Origin: Enoplolaimus lenunculus
Lineage: Eukaryota > Nematoda > Enoplea > Enoplida > Thoracostomopsidae
NCBI GenBank assembly: GCA_030248215.1
Contig: JASANG010001731.1
Coordinates: 62,001-126,000, forward strand
DNA: 64,000 nt
Direction of reading: 5' to 3'
The position numbers and the translations under genes were made by a program. Below, piece by piece: positions 61,122 through 64,000 of the stretch. The notes below the pieces were generated by a model that searched no databases, had not been told where the DNA came from, and worked only from the letters and a program-made list of their open reading frames with translations. The first letter of the stretch is position 1. The number at the start of each line of letters is the position of its first letter.

Positions 61122-62782
61122 GGTCTAAACTAAAATTTATTTAGACTTAATTTAATAATACTTATCTTAAATGATTTAAAATAAAAAAACAAACGATCAT
61201 TTCAACTAAATATCAGAGTTGCTTAAAACAAAAAATAAACTAGTTAAATGTCATACCTATACTTTGCCATTCGCTCTCTGCTTTATACCCAGGGTAGGGG
61301 TTCGTTAATTAGCCTATGATGGGTCCTTGTTTACTTCCCCTCAATTAATGCTAAGTTTGATAAAGGGAGAAAGGTTTCCTGCCCACTTTATACAGCTTAT
61401 ATCTTTAAAAGCGTAAAGGCGGCTCTTGTACACTCGCCCACATTGACGCCTAGCTTTCAAGCAAACCTAAACCGAAAGCATGTGAAGTGAAACTTTTTTC
61501 GTGGAATTCGTTAATAAGCATACATATGCCCCAATTCTTCAACTTACCACTGGTTCTCACAAACCAGCAAAGGCAGAATTTTGGGGGTTGAAAGCTTACG
61601 TTTAGGAAACCGCCTACCTATGCCTATAAACCAACACCTTTATTTAAGCCTATGCTATGAAGTATGTGTACAACGTTAATAAGTAGTACTGGCTGATCTG
61701 TATTTGGATCGGCCATTGATAAGTACCTAATTCTATAATTCGCCACTGACTTGCACAGAGCAGCAAGGCTTAACTTTAAGGGGGATGGGGGTTTGCGTTG
61801 AACAACAAACCGACTGAATTCGCCATTCAGCTTTAAGAGTAGCCGCAGCAGCTTTTAAAGTGCATTTGTTTATCTTAATTAAAATCGCATTTAATATATC
61901 ATTTGATTTGATGTGTTTGCATTTCAAACCGTTTAGCTCAATATATACATGCTGATATTATAGCTTAGAATGACGCAACTATGGAACGGCGAGAGCGAAA
62001 AACGGTGCCCATGGCCAGCGGGGCCCTGGCCCGTCAAGCGCGCCAAAATATTTGGTCACCGTGAGACAAGTTTTGGATCAGATTGTAAATTGCGCTAAAT
62101 CCCGGCATGCCGCACCCATGAAATTTTATTGATCCACATGTAACATGTTGGGCTGGCTTAGGGACCAGAGAAAATACGGCTATAAACGACAACATCGCTA
62201 TAAATATCATAGTTAAAAAGTAAATGAGACGTAGTAAAGATATTTCAGTTTTAACATTGACGCATTGAGCTGTATTCTCAACTGTGTGTAGCACTTCTTG
62301 CCAGCTGTATATGGGCAAAAGCCGAGCATAAATCTACAACTCAATTTGGGAAGACTTGTGGCTCTAGTTACATACAGGTGCGGTTCTACTACTTTTTCAA
62401 TTATATATCACTACCGATATTAGCTCCATAGAATCGGGTATCGGAAATAGAGGGTCAGGATTTGATCACGTTTAAGCTTTGGCTATTAATTAAGCAAAAG
62501 TTTACGCTCAGGTGTATCTAAGCCTTTTTCTCAACGTAAGCTTAAGCCTGCAATGTGTTTAGGAAGCTAATTGCCTAATAGGAATGCCACTTTTCAACCG
62601 CCACCTCCGTAGTTTCGAAATTGTGAGCGATACATGTTATTACGATTAGGTTTATAACGTCAAAATGAATTGTTAAAATTTGAAACAATATTCCGATACA
62701 TACAAAACCTTATAAATATCACCAGAAATAGCATATTAGCTAAGTGAAACCACTAACCCTGCACACGGCGTGTGTTTCTTAC
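61122..62782. other. intergenic, no feature secured
   Basis: A hydrophobic minus frame at 62034-62318 lies near the candidate exon at 62.8 kb but is not in phase with it. TTAGGC-like words at 62500-62550. Confidence 0.4.
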
Positions 62783-62936
62783 CGATAAACGACCAAATAA
62801 ATAATTGAATGCTGTCAAAACATTAAACTGGACAAAATTGGGCCCCATCATGATAAACCCGAATAGTAGTGCATCATTAAACCCGACAAGGACAGCGTAT
62901 CCCTTCGTTTTTGGTAGGCCACAGGCAGCCTCGTGG
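62783..62936 (-). CDS. candidate exon of a multi-pass membrane protein
   Basis: Bounded on the minus strand by TTTGACTAG|CC and a strong donor TCG|GTAAGAA. About 51 codons read HEAACGLPKTKGYAVLVGFN, then two hydrophobic stretches (ALLFGFIMM and FNVLTAFNYLFG). The local GC is higher than the flanks. The opposite strand is also open. A hydrophobic open segment at 62034-62260 (-) could belong to the same gene, but its phase does not fit directly. The family is not recognised. Confidence 0.25.
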
Positions 62937-63622
62937 CTAGTCAAACATATCAGGGAGGGTAAAAACACAAGGGATTTGCAGGCGAGAATTTAGAATATGA
63001 AACTTCAAGCGTCCTTGACTTTTTCCGACCGGGTGAATAAAATTTCTTAAAAAGGAACTGCCCCCCACCACAGTCGTATTGGCTATGGTCCTTTTCTGTA
63101 AGGGGTATATTAACTGCCATATTTGTCCTGCCACCGTTTTAATTATAACATTTAATAGTCGTAATCTGGCAAAATTAACCGCAGCAACCACAGCTTTTAT
63201 CTTGATATGACCTAACAAACCTGAACTGGCTTAAAGTGTCAAAACAACTGCATCTTGGCGTAACAGTATTAAATAGCTGAATTATTGTTCAAATGGTCAC
63301 TCGTATTTTTTAATTGATGTGTGTAGCAGCTATCACCAGTTGACGATAAAGCTTGCAGTAAATGTAGCAGGTCTCAAATAAAAACGTCAACATTTTATGA
63401 GCGTATAATTTTTATTCAGAATAACCCGAAAACCTTTATTGGAATGTGTAAAATTGAACTGATTATGAAACATGGTAAAATTGAAAAATAAATACTAGTA
63501 AAGTTTAACCTTATCGGTTTGATAAAATGCTATAAATGCGTTTGTTAAATATCGTTTTTTACTGCACTATCAGCTATTCAGCTTAGTGTTTTTCGCTACA
63601 AAAACATTTTAAAAGATGCGAT

Positions 63623-63893
63623 TTAACCCTTTCTCACATGAATATTTTTTATTTTCCCAGAGACCTACATTTATGCTAGGATTCGAACTCCGGTGACTGG
63701 AGTGGGAGGCGTATACCATCACCCCTCAGCTATAGGAGCTTGACGCTCGAGCCCGAGGGGGCTCTCACGTCTTGTGGTGATTTAGTACTATGTATACGTG
63801 TTGCAATTGTTAAACACGATGCGATATACATTATTTAACGTATATACACTGCGCTTAGTTGCCTATAGGCAACTCAATGTGAGAAGGGGTTAA
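63623..63893 (-). mobile_element. family A element, best-preserved copy
   Basis: TTAA (63623-63626), CCCTTTCTCACATGAATATT, and on the right CAATGTGAGAAGGGG then TTAA (63890-63893). The minus strand carries the A box TAGCTGAGGGG and the B box GGAGTTCGAATCC. 271 bp including the target sites, the same length as the 13.1 kb copy. Confidence 0.85.
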
Positions 63894-64000
63894 AAACTGA
63901 AAAGCATTTAAGATGCGTTTATTTTTGACAAGATTTCTGGTTGCAAAATTACCACATAAATTCTACACGCGATTGTAGCATGCAAACATTAAACTTTAGG

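Noticed and set aside
1-64000. Retrovirus-like, LTR, LINE or Polinton remnants
   Set aside because: Searched by eye for reverse transcriptase, integrase, capsid and envelope signatures and for long terminal direct repeats; none recognised. Short or very old pieces could have been missed.

Overview
The window is animal nuclear DNA: AT-rich, with introns, gene-poor and full of short non-coding repeats. Two genes are secure, and both are split by introns with standard GT..AG borders. The LIM-only protein reads closest to the animal LMO1/LMO3 type. A compact, MITE-rich invertebrate such as a tunicate would fit, but this is an inference from style and not proof of the species.

Layout: 1-3771 is repeat debris, with a degenerate tandem repeat, a tRNA-like SINE head and an ATA microsatellite. 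3772-5720 (+) is IBA57, the mitochondrial iron-sulfur cluster assembly factor, in three exons that join in frame to 398 residues. 5721-18200 is intergenic and holds several families of small inverted-repeat elements and a block of two abutting minisatellites (13.6-14.4 kb). 18218-18472 may hold an exon of an unrecognised gene on the minus strand. 19097-22847 (-) is an LMO1/3-type LIM-only gene. Three exons give 473 residues, with a long Ser/Asn/Gln-rich N-terminus and a C-terminus that runs into a 26-bp tandem repeat. 22.9-64.0 kb is mostly non-coding, with weaker coding candidates at 51.2-52.1 kb (-), 56.8-57.4 kb (+) and 62.8-62.9 kb (-).

At least five families of short, non-coding, TIR-bearing elements recur. 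Family A is TTAA-flanked with CCCTTTCTCAC ends (piggyBac-like) and carries a tRNA-like A-box/B-box core; a diverged relative is amplified into a 4 x 296-bp tandem array at 34.2-35.4 kb. Family B is TA-flanked with CTGTAGTGACCCGAATAAG ends. Family C has GTAGCCAGCTCACC ends. Family D has GGGTGCAACCGG ends. Family E has GGCCCATGTATAGAACAGG ends and a degenerate TTAGGC-like hexamer interior. I saw no transposase, reverse transcriptase, integrase, capsid or envelope reading frame, so these are non-autonomous. No CRISPR array, operon or bacterial-type feature is present. The two genes have unrelated jobs (mitochondrial Fe-S maturation and nuclear transcription scaffolding), and nothing suggests that they work together.
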